Assembly (NCBI GenBank): GCA_032251435.1
Contig: JAVVEH010000028.1
Location: 1 to 53,794, forward strand
Direction of reading: 5' to 3'
DNA from: JAVVEH01 sp032251435
GTDB taxonomy: Bacteria > Verrucomicrobiota > Lentisphaeria > Oligosphaerales > MVZH01
DNA length: 53,794 nucleotides
Shown here piece after piece: positions 1 through 8,238 of the stretch; position 1 is the first letter of the stretch; every line of letters begins with the position of its first letter. Under the pieces are notes generated by a model, which saw only the letters and a list, made by a program, of their open reading frames with translations, made no database searches and was not told the origin of the DNA. The translations under genes were made by a program, and so were the position numbers.

Positions 1-443
1 GAAAGAGAGGCGCTTTGGATCTTTCTTAAGATTCGGAAGTTTCATCTTGTTCGGACAGGGAAAGCATGACCCCGGATGGTCGCTTTCCTGAAACTTCAAC
101 GTTGGATGTTGAGTTCACTCTAAAAAAGAAAAACCTACTCCAGAACCTACTCCAGAACTAAATTCCGGGATCGGCCTGGGCACAAAATTAGATTAGGTTC
201 TGGATTAAGTTTACCAAATCCGCTAAATCCGGACTTTTTAGACCGGACTCAGCGTTGGACGTTCGAGTGTCTTTTGATTCGGAGCGGATGTATTCAGCAA
301 ACCCCGAACCCCGAACCAAGCCATTGTTTATGGCTGCGATTTTTCCGCATGTCCAAGAAAAAACCATCGGCCATGCTACATTACCCGCTGTTTTTAGCGG
401 TCGTTTCATTGATTTCATTAAATAAGCAACCCCCTGAACCCTT
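1..443. other. Upstream non-coding region of leuS
   Basis: No convincing gene is visible. There is an interrupted inverted repeat at 59-88 (arms GGAAAGC / GCTTTCC with an inner GACC / GGTC), a short direct repeat of CCTACTCCAGAA near 133-158, and two related GTTGGA-containing tracts (about 100-115 and 252-268). The 16-mer GGTTCTGGATTAAGTT at 196-211 recurs exactly at 44784-44799, just upstream of another gene. The region presumably carries the leuS promoter, but I cannot place -35/-10 boxes with confidence. Confidence 0.4.
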
Positions 444-3140
444 ATGTCTGATCAACACATGCGTTACACCCCCGCGGAAATAGAATCCAAATGGCAGCGG
501 TACTGGTTGGAAAACAAAACCTTCCGCGCCATTGACGGGGATATGTCCAGGCCCAAACTCTACGTTCTGGACATGTTTCCCTATCCTAGCGGGGCGGGGT
601 TGCATGTCGGCCATCCGGAAGGGTACACAGCCACCGATATTTGGTGCCGGTTTAAGCGCATGCGGGGATTTAATGTCCTTCATCCCATGGGCTGGGACGC
701 GTTTGGATTACCGGCGGAACAATACGCGATCCAGACCGGAACTCACCCGGCGGTGACAACTCAAAAAAACTGCGCCAATTTCCGCGGCCAGATTCAGCGT
801 CTGGGCATGAGCTATGACTGGGACCGGGAAATCAACACGACCGATGAGAGCTATTTCCGCTGGAGTCAATGGATCTTCACCCAATTATACAACACGTGGT
901 TCGACGCTGAGGCGGGGAAGGGGCGGCCCGTTTCCGAGCTGCCGATTCCGGCTGACATCGCCCGCCGGGGAGCGGCGGCGGTCAATGACTTCATCGATGG
1001 CAAACGCCTGGCCTATTACGCCGGCGCCCAAGTCTGGTGGTGCGGACAATGCCGGATCGTCTGCGCCAACGAGGAAGTGCTCAATGACGGCTCGCATGAG
1101 AAATGCGGCAGTAAAAATGTGGAGCGCCGGTTTCTCAAGCAATGGCTGCTGCGCATACCGCTGTACGCGGAACGGCTTCTGGAAGGATTGGAGACCTTGG
1201 ACTGGCCGGAAGGCATCAAAGAAATGCAGCGCAACTGGATTGGCAAATCGACCGGCGCCGAGGTGGATTTCGCCGTCGCCGGAAGCGACAAGACACTGCG
1301 GGTGTACACCACCCGGCCGGACACCTTGTTCGGCGCCACGTACATGGTCATCGCGCCGGAACATGACATGACCACCGCGCTCACCACCCCTGACCAGGCG
1401 GCGGCCGTCGCGGCGTATGTCCGCCAGGCGGCGTTAAAATCCGACTTGGACCGGGCTGAGATGACCCGGGAAAAAACCGGCGTGTTCACCGGATCGTACG
1501 CCATCAATCCCGTCAATGGAGAGGAAATTCCCATCTGGGTGGCTGATTACGTGCTCACAGGCTACGGCACCGGCGCCATCATGGCGGTCCCCGCCCATGA
1601 CACACGGGACTTTGAGTTCGCCAAGACCTTCGGCCTGCCGGTTCTGTCCATCATGGAGCCGGACACGCCGGATGATGCCGAAAAGGCGGCTGTTTTACGG
1701 GGAGACGCGTGTTGGACGGATGACGGGCGCTATATCCGCTCATCCTGTTCAAAAACAAATTTGGACATCAACGGGTTGTCCAAACAGGAGGGAATCGCCA
1801 CCGTCATCGCCTGGTTGGAATCACATCACCTGGGTGAAAAAACCACCAATTACAAATTGCGTGACTGGCTCTTCAGCCGCCAGCGATATTGGGGGGAACC
1901 CTTTCCCGTCGCCCACATGGAAGACGGCTCCATCAAAGTCTTGAGCGCTGATGAGTTGCCCGTCCCGCTGCCGGATTTGGAAGAGTTCGCGCCCTCCGGG
2001 ACCGGCGAATCGCCGTTGGCCAACGCCACGGAATGGTTGGATTACACCGATCCTGAGACGGGCATGAAGGGACGCCGTGAAACCAACACCATGCCGCAGT
2101 GGGCCGGATCCTGCTGGTACTACCTGCGCTACATCGACCCCTTAAACGACAAAGCCGCCTGGGATAAGGACAAAGAAACATACTGGATGCCCGTGGACCT
2201 CTACGTGGGCGGGGCGGAGCACGCTGTCCTCCACCTGTTGTACAGCCGCTTCTGGCATAAGGTGTTATACGACTTGGGCCACGTATCCACCGATGAGCCC
2301 TTCCAGAGACTCTTCAACCAGGGCATGATCCTGGCTTTCGCCTACGAGGACGCGGTCGGCTCAAAAGTCCCCTCCGACCAAGTGGTGGAAAAAGACGGTG
2401 CCTTTTTTCATGCCGAAACCGGAGAAAAACTCAAACAGATCGTCGCGAAGATGAGCAAAACGCTCAAAAATGTGGTCAACCCGGATGAGATCGTGGCTCA
2501 ATACGGGGCGGACAGCCTGCGTATGTACGAGATGTTCATGGGGCCGCTGGACGCCATGAAGCCTTGGCAAACCGCCGGCGTGGAAGGCGTGTCCCGCTTT
2601 CTGAATAAAGTGTGGCGGACGGTGATCGGACAGGATGGCGCTTTGGCCCCGGAAATTTCTGACGCCCCCATGACGGCTGATCAGGAACGCTTACTGCACG
2701 CCACCATTAAGAAGGTGACCGAAGACACGGAGAGCTTGGACTTTAATACGGCGATCAGTCAAATGATGGTGTTCATTAACGATTTTTCCAAAGCGGAAAC
2801 CCGTAACCGTGGAGCGTTGGAAACCTTTATCAAGCTTTTATCCCCCTACGCTCCGCACCTGGCGGAAGAGCTTTGGGAAAAGCTGGGCCATGCGGACACG
2901 CTGGCCTATGAGCCCTGGCCAACGTATGATGAGAAAAAGATGGTGGTCGCCGAAAAAGAGATTCTTGTGCAGGTGCTTGGCAAACCCAAAGCCCGGATGA
3001 TGATGCCCGCGGACGCGGATTCCGCGGCCATGGAAGCGATGGCGTTAGCCAATGACACCATCAAATCCGCCCTGGACGGGAAACGGGTGATCAAAGTCAT
3101 CACGGTTCCCGGCCGGTTGGTGAACATTGTGGCGAAATGA
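444..3140 (+). CDS. leuS: Leucyl-tRNA synthetase (class Ia)
   Basis: Charges tRNA-Leu with leucine in the cytoplasm. The 898-residue protein has the class I HIGH signature as HVGH at residues 54-57. A CP1 editing domain follows, with a T-T-R-P-D-T-L-F-G stretch that is characteristic of LeuRS. The second signature is KMSKT at about 669-673, with threonine replacing the last serine of KMSKS, followed by a conserved NVVNPDEI stretch. It is slightly longer than the usual ~860 residues. No Shine-Dalgarno sequence precedes either candidate start (ATG at 444 or at 459), so the exact start is uncertain. It stands alone on the plus strand, convergent with the hisS-aspS operon. Confidence 0.97.
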   Translation: MSDQHMRYTPAEIESKWQRYWLENKTFRAIDGDMSRPKLYVLDMFPYPSGAGLHVGHPEGYTATDIWCRFKRMRGFNVLHPMGWDAFGLPAEQYAIQTGTHPAVTTQKNCANFRGQIQRLGMSYDWDREINTTDESYFRWSQWIFTQLYNTWFDAEAGKGRPVSELPIPADIARRGAAAVNDFIDGKRLAYYAGAQVWWCGQCRIVCANEEVLNDGSHEKCGSKNVERRFLKQWLLRIPLYAERLLEGLETLDWPEGIKEMQRNWIGKSTGAEVDFAVAGSDKTLRVYTTRPDTLFGATYMVIAPEHDMTTALTTPDQAAAVAAYVRQAALKSDLDRAEMTREKTGVFTGSYAINPVNGEEIPIWVADYVLTGYGTGAIMAVPAHDTRDFEFAKTFGLPVLSIMEPDTPDDAEKAAVLRGDACWTDDGRYIRSSCSKTNLDINGLSKQEGIATVIAWLESHHLGEKTTNYKLRDWLFSRQRYWGEPFPVAHMEDGSIKVLSADELPVPLPDLEEFAPSGTGESPLANATEWLDYTDPETGMKGRRETNTMPQWAGSCWYYLRYIDPLNDKAAWDKDKETYWMPVDLYVGGAEHAVLHLLYSRFWHKVLYDLGHVSTDEPFQRLFNQGMILAFAYEDAVGSKVPSDQVVEKDGAFFHAETGEKLKQIVAKMSKTLKNVVNPDEIVAQYGADSLRMYEMFMGPLDAMKPWQTAGVEGVSRFLNKVWRTVIGQDGALAPEISDAPMTADQERLLHATIKKVTEDTESLDFNTAISQMMVFINDFSKAETRNRGALETFIKLLSPYAPHLAEELWEKLGHADTLAYEPWPTYDEKKMVVAEKEILVQVLGKPKARMMMPADADSAAMEAMALANDTIKSALDGKRVIKVITVPGRLVNIVAK

Positions 3141-3180
3141 GCCTCTTGCGAAACGACGAGGCGGTTAATTGTTAAAAGTT

Positions 3181-3335
3181 ATTGGTTCAAGCCGTCGCTT
3201 GCGCGTCGGCTTGAATGGCTCCCGGCTTCGCCCGATTGTCCCACCGCGCAAGCGCGGTTGAACAATCCGGGTTCAACGGATGATCCTGTGTGCGGGCTGT
3301 GCCCGCCCCCAGTCTCACCGGTGACCCGGGAGCCA
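3181..3335. other. Multi-hairpin structured intergenic element
   Basis: A dense set of inverted repeats lies just after leuS. A near-perfect hairpin (arms TTCAAGCCGTCG / CGTCGGCTTGAA, one mismatch, six-base loop) falls at about 3185-3214. An outer stem TGGCTCCCGG (3216-3225) pairs with CCGGGAGCCA (3326-3335). Inside it lie a stem GATTGT (3234-3239) / ACAATC (3262-3267) topped by the perfect palindrome ACCGCGCAAGCGCGGT (3243-3258), a GCGGGC/GCCCGC hairpin (3292-3306), and CACCGGTG (about 3317-3324). GTTGAAC (3257-3263) / GTTCAAC (3271-3277) is an alternative pairing. It could be an intergenic repeat element, a structured RNA, or a complex leuS terminator region. Confidence 0.5.
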
Positions 3336-3429
3336 TTATTTGTTCAAGATATTAAGATTCAAGCGGTTCCGAGACGTTTACCCTAATCGATCTTCTAAAC
3401 GACACTTTTTTTTCTTATCTTAGTGCCAT

Positions 3430-3640
3430 TCGGGGCTGTCCAATAAAGCATCACAAATACTTGCTTTGTGCCCTGAAGGGCATACGCGTCAACTTGTTGA
3501 GCATGCCACTTTCATAACAATTCGATTTTCCAGCCCTGGAAGGGCATTAACCATCGTAGCCCCAGGCGACGCCTGGGGAAACGATGGCAACACCCTTCCA
3601 GGGCTCAAAACATGACACTTTTTTTACCGGTTTCGTCCCA
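3430..3640. repeat. Palindromic GCCCTGGAAGGGC-type repeat block
   Basis: Contains several short palindromes: GCCCTGAAGGGC near 3470, CAGCCCTGGAAGGGC near 3535, CCCCAGGCGACGCCTGGGG near 3562, and CCCTTCCAGGG near 3593. It opens with GGGGCTGTCC at about 3433. The same motif types recur in the block at 44394-44661, which opens with GGGGCTGTCCC. It looks like a dispersed palindromic repeat family (REP-like), distinct in sequence from the GTACC-type REPs at 41-52 kb. No gene is seen between 3141 and 3665. Confidence 0.6.
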
Positions 3641-3665
3641 GCTCACATTGAACGTTTCGGCTGAT

Positions 3666-5465
3666 TTAATTCAGCGGCGTATCTTCAGACACAACGGTTG
3701 ACGCGATGGCTAATTCGCCTAACTGCCTCGGTGCCACCGGGCTGGGAGAATCAGTCATCAAACAGGCGGCTTTCGTGGTTTTCGGGAAAGCGATCACGTC
3801 GCGGATGGAGCTGGCGCCGGCGAGCAGCATCGCCAACCGGTCAAAGCCGAGGGCCACGCCCCCGTGGGGCGGAGCGCCGAACGCCAACGCGTCCAGCAGA
3901 TGCCCGAATTGACCGCGGGCCTCAGCGGGAGAAATACCGAGCACGCTGAACATGCGCCGCTGGACATCGGGGTCATGAATACGGATACTGCCCCCTCCCA
4001 ACTCCATGCCATTCAGCACCACATCATAAGCCTGAGCCCGGACTTCACCGGGAGACGTGGTCAATTTATCCGCATCAGCCGCTAAAGGACTGGTGAAGGG
4101 ATGATGCACCGACACAAAGCGCTTTTCGTCCTCGTCGTAATCAAGTAAGGGAAATTCCACAACCCACAGGAAGGTGAACATATTTTCCGGAGTCATGTCC
4201 GCGGCGGCGGCGATATCACACCGCAAGCGGCCCAACGCGGCGTTGGCGACGGCCGCTTGGTCCGCCACAAAGAGTAAAAGATCGCCTGGATTGGCGTCTA
4301 ACGCCGCGGCGATCGCGGCTTTTTCCTCTTCGGAAAGAAATTTCGCGACACCGCCGCTCAGTGTTCCTTCAGCGTCAACCTTCACCCACGCCAGTCCCTT
4401 GGCGCCGAAGAGTTTCGCCACATCCGTCCAGGCGTCAATCTGTTTACGACTGGCGCCGCCTTGAGCGGTGGCGTTCATGCCTTTAACCACCCCGCCGGCG
4501 GCCACCGTTCCGCTGAAAACGCCAAACGCGCTGTCCGCGACGATGGCGCTGACATCTTTCAATTCCATACCGAACCGGAGATCGGGCTTGTCGGAACCAA
4601 ACCGGCTCATGGCCTCCGCATGCGTCAAGCGCGGAAAGGGCGTGTCAATATCCAGGCCCTTCACGTCTTTCATGATTCTGGCCAACAGCCCCTCGATCAG
4701 GCGGATAATGTCCTCCTGGTCGATAAATGACATTTCCACGTCAATTTGGGTGAATTCCGGCTGCCGGTCGGCCCGCAGATCCTCGTCGCGGAAACAGCGG
4801 GCGATCTGAAAATACTTTTCAACCCCGCCCACCATCAGTAATTGCTTGTATTGTTGGGGGGCTTGGGGAAGCGCGTAGAACTTTCCGGGATGCACACGGC
4901 TGGGCACCAGATAATCCCGGGCGCCTTCCGGCGTGCTTTTACTCAAAACCGGTGTCTCCACCTCAATAAATCCCTCTTCATCAAAATAGTCGCGGGTGAT
5001 CTTCGCCAGGCGGTGCCGCAAGCGGAGATTGGGACCGAGTTTTGACCGCCGCATATCCAAGTAGCGGTATTTCAACCGCAAGTCTTCGCTTACGGTCGGA
5101 TCCTCCAAGTGAAAGGGCATCGGTTCCGCGCGGTTGAAAATAACCAGCTCGCGGACATCCAGCTCGATGTCTCCCGTGGGCATGGCCGGATTGACCATGG
5201 CGGCGGGCCTGGCCCGCACGACACCTTTAACGCCAATGACAAATTCCTCGCGGATCTCTTTCGCTTTTCCCGCCAGCGCCGGCTGTTCACCCGGATTGAT
5301 CACGACTTGCGTCATGCCTTCCCGGTCCCTTAAGTCGATAAACACTAAGCCGCCCAAATGCCGGCAGCTGTTCACCCAACCATTTAAAACAACGTCCTCG
5401 CCCACATGCCGGGAATCCAGTTGCCCGCAATGCGCGGTTCTTTTTAACGCGTATGCCATTTTCAC
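3666..5465 (-). CDS. aspS: Aspartyl-tRNA synthetase
   Basis: Charges tRNA-Asp (possibly also tRNA-Asn; specificity cannot be judged here). The 599-residue class IIb protein begins with an OB-fold anticodon-binding domain (about residues 10-110). The catalytic core has motif 2 as F-R-D-E-D-L-R-A-D-R and motif 3 as G-V-A-L-G-F-D-R-L. A bacterial-type GAD insertion domain lies between motifs 2 and 3. Length is typical for bacterial AspRS. The start is GTG at 5465 or the in-frame ATG at 5459. It lies 8 bp downstream of the hisS stop, so hisS-aspS form an operon, an order seen in many bacteria. Confidence 0.96.
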   Translation of the reverse strand: MKMAYALKRTAHCGQLDSRHVGEDVVLNGWVNSCRHLGGLVFIDLRDREGMTQVVINPGEQPALAGKAKEIREEFVIGVKGVVRARPAAMVNPAMPTGDIELDVRELVIFNRAEPMPFHLEDPTVSEDLRLKYRYLDMRRSKLGPNLRLRHRLAKITRDYFDEEGFIEVETPVLSKSTPEGARDYLVPSRVHPGKFYALPQAPQQYKQLLMVGGVEKYFQIARCFRDEDLRADRQPEFTQIDVEMSFIDQEDIIRLIEGLLARIMKDVKGLDIDTPFPRLTHAEAMSRFGSDKPDLRFGMELKDVSAIVADSAFGVFSGTVAAGGVVKGMNATAQGGASRKQIDAWTDVAKLFGAKGLAWVKVDAEGTLSGGVAKFLSEEEKAAIAAALDANPGDLLLFVADQAAVANAALGRLRCDIAAAADMTPENMFTFLWVVEFPLLDYDEDEKRFVSVHHPFTSPLAADADKLTTSPGEVRAQAYDVVLNGMELGGGSIRIHDPDVQRRMFSVLGISPAEARGQFGHLLDALAFGAPPHGGVALGFDRLAMLLAGASSIRDVIAFPKTTKAACLMTDSPSPVAPRQLGELAIASTVVSEDTPLN

Positions 5466-5473
5466 AAACCTTT

Positions 5474-6742
5474 TTATCTCAAGAAAGCTTTCACGGTCTC
5501 GGCGACGCGCGCGGCGGCCACCTCTTCCTGTCGGGAATCAGCCATATTCCTGATCAGCGCGGTCCCGTTCGCGAGCTCATTCCCGCCTAAAATAACCACG
5601 ACCTTCGCTCCGACCCGGTTCGCTGTGCGCAATTGCGCTTTCAAACTGCGCCCATCCGTTTCGGCGAGAACCCGGAGCGCGTCGCGCCGCAAGTCTTTGG
5701 CGAAAGCCAGCCCGGCCGGCAAGGCCTCATTTCCCACCGCGGCCACATACACATCAACCGCGCCCAGATCGGCGGGCGCCATTTCCACAACCCCGCGGGC
5801 TAAAAGCAAGCGCTCCATGCCCGCCGCGAAGCCGACCCCGCGCATGGGTTTTTTCAGCCCGGCCAGTGGAATGCTGTAACGCCCTCCCCCGGCGACCGCG
5901 TTCTGGGCGCCTAGATGCTCCGCTTCTGAAACAACTTCAAACACAGTGTGCTCGTAGTAATCCAATCCGCGCACCAAGCGGGGCGCCACGTCGTACGTCA
6001 CGCCCTGCGCGTCAAGATACTGACAGACTTGCCTGAAAAAGGCTTGACTGTCCGCCCCTAGTAAATCCACGATCGCCGGGGCGCCGGCCACGGGTGTCTG
6101 GCATTCTTCCGCCTTGCAATCGAGTATCCGCCAGACATTTTCGCCCAGACGTCGCTGGCAGTCCCCGCACATGCCGCCAATCAACGGTTGAAAGTAAGCT
6201 GTCAAGGAAGCGACAACCCGCTCCCGATCCGCCGAGGTGCCCCGGCTGTTGATCAAAATGCGGGTTTGGCCAATCCCGGCCCGTTCCAGAAAATCGGCCA
6301 GCATGGCGACGCATTCAGCGTCAACAGCCGGATTGAAACGGCCCACTGTTTCCACGCCAATCTGGTGAAATTGACGTTTCCGACCAGCCGCGGGCCGCTC
6401 TCCGCGGAACATCGGCCCCATGTAAAACACCCGTTTCTCCGTTCCTTCATCGACACCCTGGTTGGCGATGGCCCGCATCACGCCGGCGGTGCCCTCGGGC
6501 CGGAGGGTTAAACTGCGGCCCCCGCGGTCCTCAAAGGTGTACATTTCCTTCTGTACGACCTCTGTCTGGTCTCCGATGCCCTTCACAAACACGTCCGTGC
6601 GCTCAAACACGGGTGTACGGAGCTCGCCATACCCATACAAGGCGAATGTTTCACGGGCGACCGTTTCAAGGTCGGCCCAGGCCGACACTTCAGGAAACCA
6701 AATATCAGAAGTTCCCGGCAAAGGTTCCATTTTTCCAGGCAT
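5474..6742 (-). CDS. hisS: Histidyl-tRNA synthetase
   Basis: Charges tRNA-His. Class II motif 2 is visible (R-G-E-R-P-A-A-G-R-K-R-Q-F-H-Q), as is the HisRS-specific histidine-binding stretch L-V-R-G-L-D-Y-Y-E-H. A C-terminal anticodon-binding domain ends the protein. The open frame extends to 6829, but the ATG at 6742 is preferred: it has an AAGGGA ribosome-binding site 8 bases upstream and gives about 422 residues, the normal family size, with the conserved PLPGTSD region close to the N-terminus. First gene of the hisS-aspS operon. Confidence 0.95.
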   Translation of the reverse strand: MPGKMEPLPGTSDIWFPEVSAWADLETVARETFALYGYGELRTPVFERTDVFVKGIGDQTEVVQKEMYTFEDRGGRSLTLRPEGTAGVMRAIANQGVDEGTEKRVFYMGPMFRGERPAAGRKRQFHQIGVETVGRFNPAVDAECVAMLADFLERAGIGQTRILINSRGTSADRERVVASLTAYFQPLIGGMCGDCQRRLGENVWRILDCKAEECQTPVAGAPAIVDLLGADSQAFFRQVCQYLDAQGVTYDVAPRLVRGLDYYEHTVFEVVSEAEHLGAQNAVAGGGRYSIPLAGLKKPMRGVGFAAGMERLLLARGVVEMAPADLGAVDVYVAAVGNEALPAGLAFAKDLRRDALRVLAETDGRSLKAQLRTANRVGAKVVVILGGNELANGTALIRNMADSRQEEVAAARVAETVKAFLR

Positions 6743-6893
6743 CGCCACTGTCCCTTTAAAGACAAAGAAGCCGGTGTCTCCACCGACTTCCAGCCATCGT
6801 TTCCATTTCCGCGCCCCGGGAAAAAACACCCGTCATACCTGACAAAAAAGGCAACCGTTTCCCGGATATCGTGTCACTTGGTCAAGAGTCCCG

Positions 6894-7196
6894 TCAAATA
6901 TCACTGCTGGATAACTGGTCAATCATCTCCTTCATGACTTTACCCGGTTTGAATTTCACCGTGACCCGTTCGGGAATCTTGACTGTGTTGCTCGGCGCGT
7001 TGGGGTTTCGGCCCACCCGCTCTTTACAAACCTTCAATTCAAAAACACCGAAATTACGAAATTCAATGCCGCGACCGGCCGCCAATTCCTTCGTTATCGT
7101 GTCTAAAGCCACCTGTAACACATCCTGCACCTGCCGCTGGGTGAGGTTGATGTCACTGTTGTTGGCGATCCTAATGGCCAAGTCGCGCTTTGTCAT
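6894..7196 (-). CDS. HU/IHF-family DNA-binding protein
   Basis: A 100-residue histone-like DNA-bending protein. The N-terminal dimerisation helices begin MTKRDLAIRIA. The beta-arm region carries G-R-N-P-N-A-P, the family signature around the intercalating proline, and the C-terminal part reads V-K-F-K-P-G-K. The spacing and the K-R-D-L start resemble IHF-alpha/HU-like proteins of Bacteroidota and PVC bacteria more than classic HU. Likely role: nucleoid organisation and DNA bending at promoters. It is transcribed alone, upstream of hisS on the same strand with a gap of about 150 bases. Confidence 0.92.
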   Translation of the reverse strand: MTKRDLAIRIANNSDINLTQRQVQDVLQVALDTITKELAAGRGIEFRNFGVFELKVCKERVGRNPNAPSNTVKIPERVTVKFKPGKVMKEMIDQLSSSDI

Positions 7197-7631
7197 GCTG
7201 AGAATCTCCTGTCAAAACCAAAATTAACAAAACAATTCAACGTATCACCAGCACCTGGTAAAACGTGTAAAGACTAGGCTCTAACGTAACGCCAAACCCG
7301 TCCGGCTCAAGCCGTTTCAATAAAATTTTCCAGACTATTTTCTTCGCGGCCTGAAACCATTCACGGGGTCGGCGGACTAATAAAAGGGCGGCCTGAAGTT
7401 GGCACACATACTGCTTATTTGACTTGCGGCCGCATCTCATTGAACGATCAAAAGAAACAGAATTGAATTAATCAATAAAAATCAAAACAATTTTGTTACG
7501 ATTCCCGTCGCTGCTTTAGCGGCGGAAACTGTTTTTCACTTATGTATAAATCGCGGTGGCTGGGGGGACTGGTTCCTCCAACGTCACCCTGTCAACAAAC
7601 CCTGAGCGTATCACAGAAAGAGAGGTCAATC
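7197..7631. other. Divergent intergenic region between HU gene and glycogen locus
   Basis: No supported gene; a 67-codon minus-strand frame here has no family resemblance. An imperfect hairpin (about 7503-7532, arms around a GCTTT loop, followed by a short T-run) is present. The divergent promoters for the HU gene and the CBM48 gene should lie here. An AGAGAGG ribosome-binding site at about 7619-7625 sets the CBM48 start. Confidence 0.4.
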
Positions 7632-7910
7632 ATGGCGCCCTCAACCAAAGGCAAAAAAAGAGTCACCTTCACCGTGTCAGCCCCCGTCGGCAGCGACGTG
7701 GCGGTGGCGGGATCATTTAGCGACTGGCAACCGAAGAAGAAACTGATCGACAAGGATGGTGTCGGGGTGTACACCGGCGCTGTCATGCTGGGCAAAGGCG
7801 CCCATCAATACAAATTCGTCATCGATGGCGACTGGTTCGTCGATCCGGTCAACCCGAATTTCACCGTCACCGAGATGGGCACCATGAACAGCGTGCTTGA
7901 GGTGGCGTGA
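7632..7910 (+). CDS. Stand-alone glycogen-binding (CBM48/AMPK-type E-set) protein
   Basis: A 92-residue protein made almost entirely of one CBM48/isoamylase-N-like beta-sandwich: V-A-V-A-G-S-F-S-D-W at the N-terminal strand, then H-Q-Y-K-F-V-I-D-G-D-W and D-P-V-N-P-N-F. These tryptophans and the lysine are the residues that bind alpha-glucan in AMPK-beta glycogen-binding domains. The open frame extends upstream to 7542, but ATG 7632 has an AGAGAGG site 6 bases upstream. It lies just before glgP, so it probably attaches to glycogen as a scaffold or regulator. No catalytic domain is present. Confidence 0.88.
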   Translation: MAPSTKGKKRVTFTVSAPVGSDVAVAGSFSDWQPKKKLIDKDGVGVYTGAVMLGKGAHQYKFVIDGDWFVDPVNPNFTVTEMGTMNSVLEVA

Positions 7911-7912
7911 GG

Positions 7913-8048
7913 GCGTGACAGCGTGACAGCGTGACAGCGTGACGGCGTGACGGCGTGACAGCGTGACAGCGTGACAGCGTGACGGCGTGACGGCGTGACA
8001 GCGTGACGGCGTGACGGCGTGACGGCGTGACAGCGTGACGGCGTGACA
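7913..8048 (+). repeat. 8-bp tandem repeat GCGTGACR x17
   Basis: Seventeen uninterrupted copies of the 8-mer GCGTGACA or GCGTGACG, each differing only at the last base. The array begins immediately after the stop codon of the CBM48 gene, whose last codons read GCG TGA, so the first unit looks as if it grew out of the stop-codon context. Because 8 is not a multiple of 3, all three minus-strand frames stay open across the array and give spurious histidine/serine/arginine-rich ORFs. A related GCGTGAAA array follows the helicase gene at 26.0 kb. Confidence 0.95.
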
Positions 8049-8238
8049 TCCGAGATCCGACATCTCTTTCGCCACTCCGGGGCGTAAAACAAAGCGCTTT
8101 ATTGATTTATCAGGTTGAAAAAAGCCCGTTCCAGCCTTAGATTACCCTCTTGGAGACGTTCCGCGGTTTATCCGGGACGGATCGTGTTCACCGTGTGTTA
8201 AAAACCAGTTAAAAACCGGTTCATTTGCAAGGATAGCC
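8049..8238. other. Leader of glgP
   Basis: No gene. Contains the short palindrome AAAGCGCTTT at about 8091-8100 and two near-repeats of AAAAACC(A/G)GTT at 8201-8220. An AAGGATAG stretch at about 8229 serves as the glgP ribosome-binding region. A promoter for glgP may lie here, since the 8-bp array separates it from the CBM48 gene. Confidence 0.35.

Noticed and set aside
885..1364. Long antisense ORFs inside leuS and other GC-rich genes
   Set aside because: Codon-position GC bias creates shadow frames; each overlaps a gene with clear family motifs.
3666..5465. Possibility that aspS is the archaeal/eukaryotic-type enzyme
   Set aside because: Length near 600 and the GAD insertion between motifs 2 and 3 mark the bacterial type.
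7237..7440. 67-codon minus-strand ORF upstream of the HU gene
   Set aside because: No recognisable domain or ribosome-binding site; lies in a region expected to hold promoters.
7713..8092. Overlapping minus-strand ORFs rich in HAVT/LSR repeats
   Set aside because: They are produced by the 8-bp tandem array, which leaves all three minus frames open; no ribosome-binding site or family similarity.
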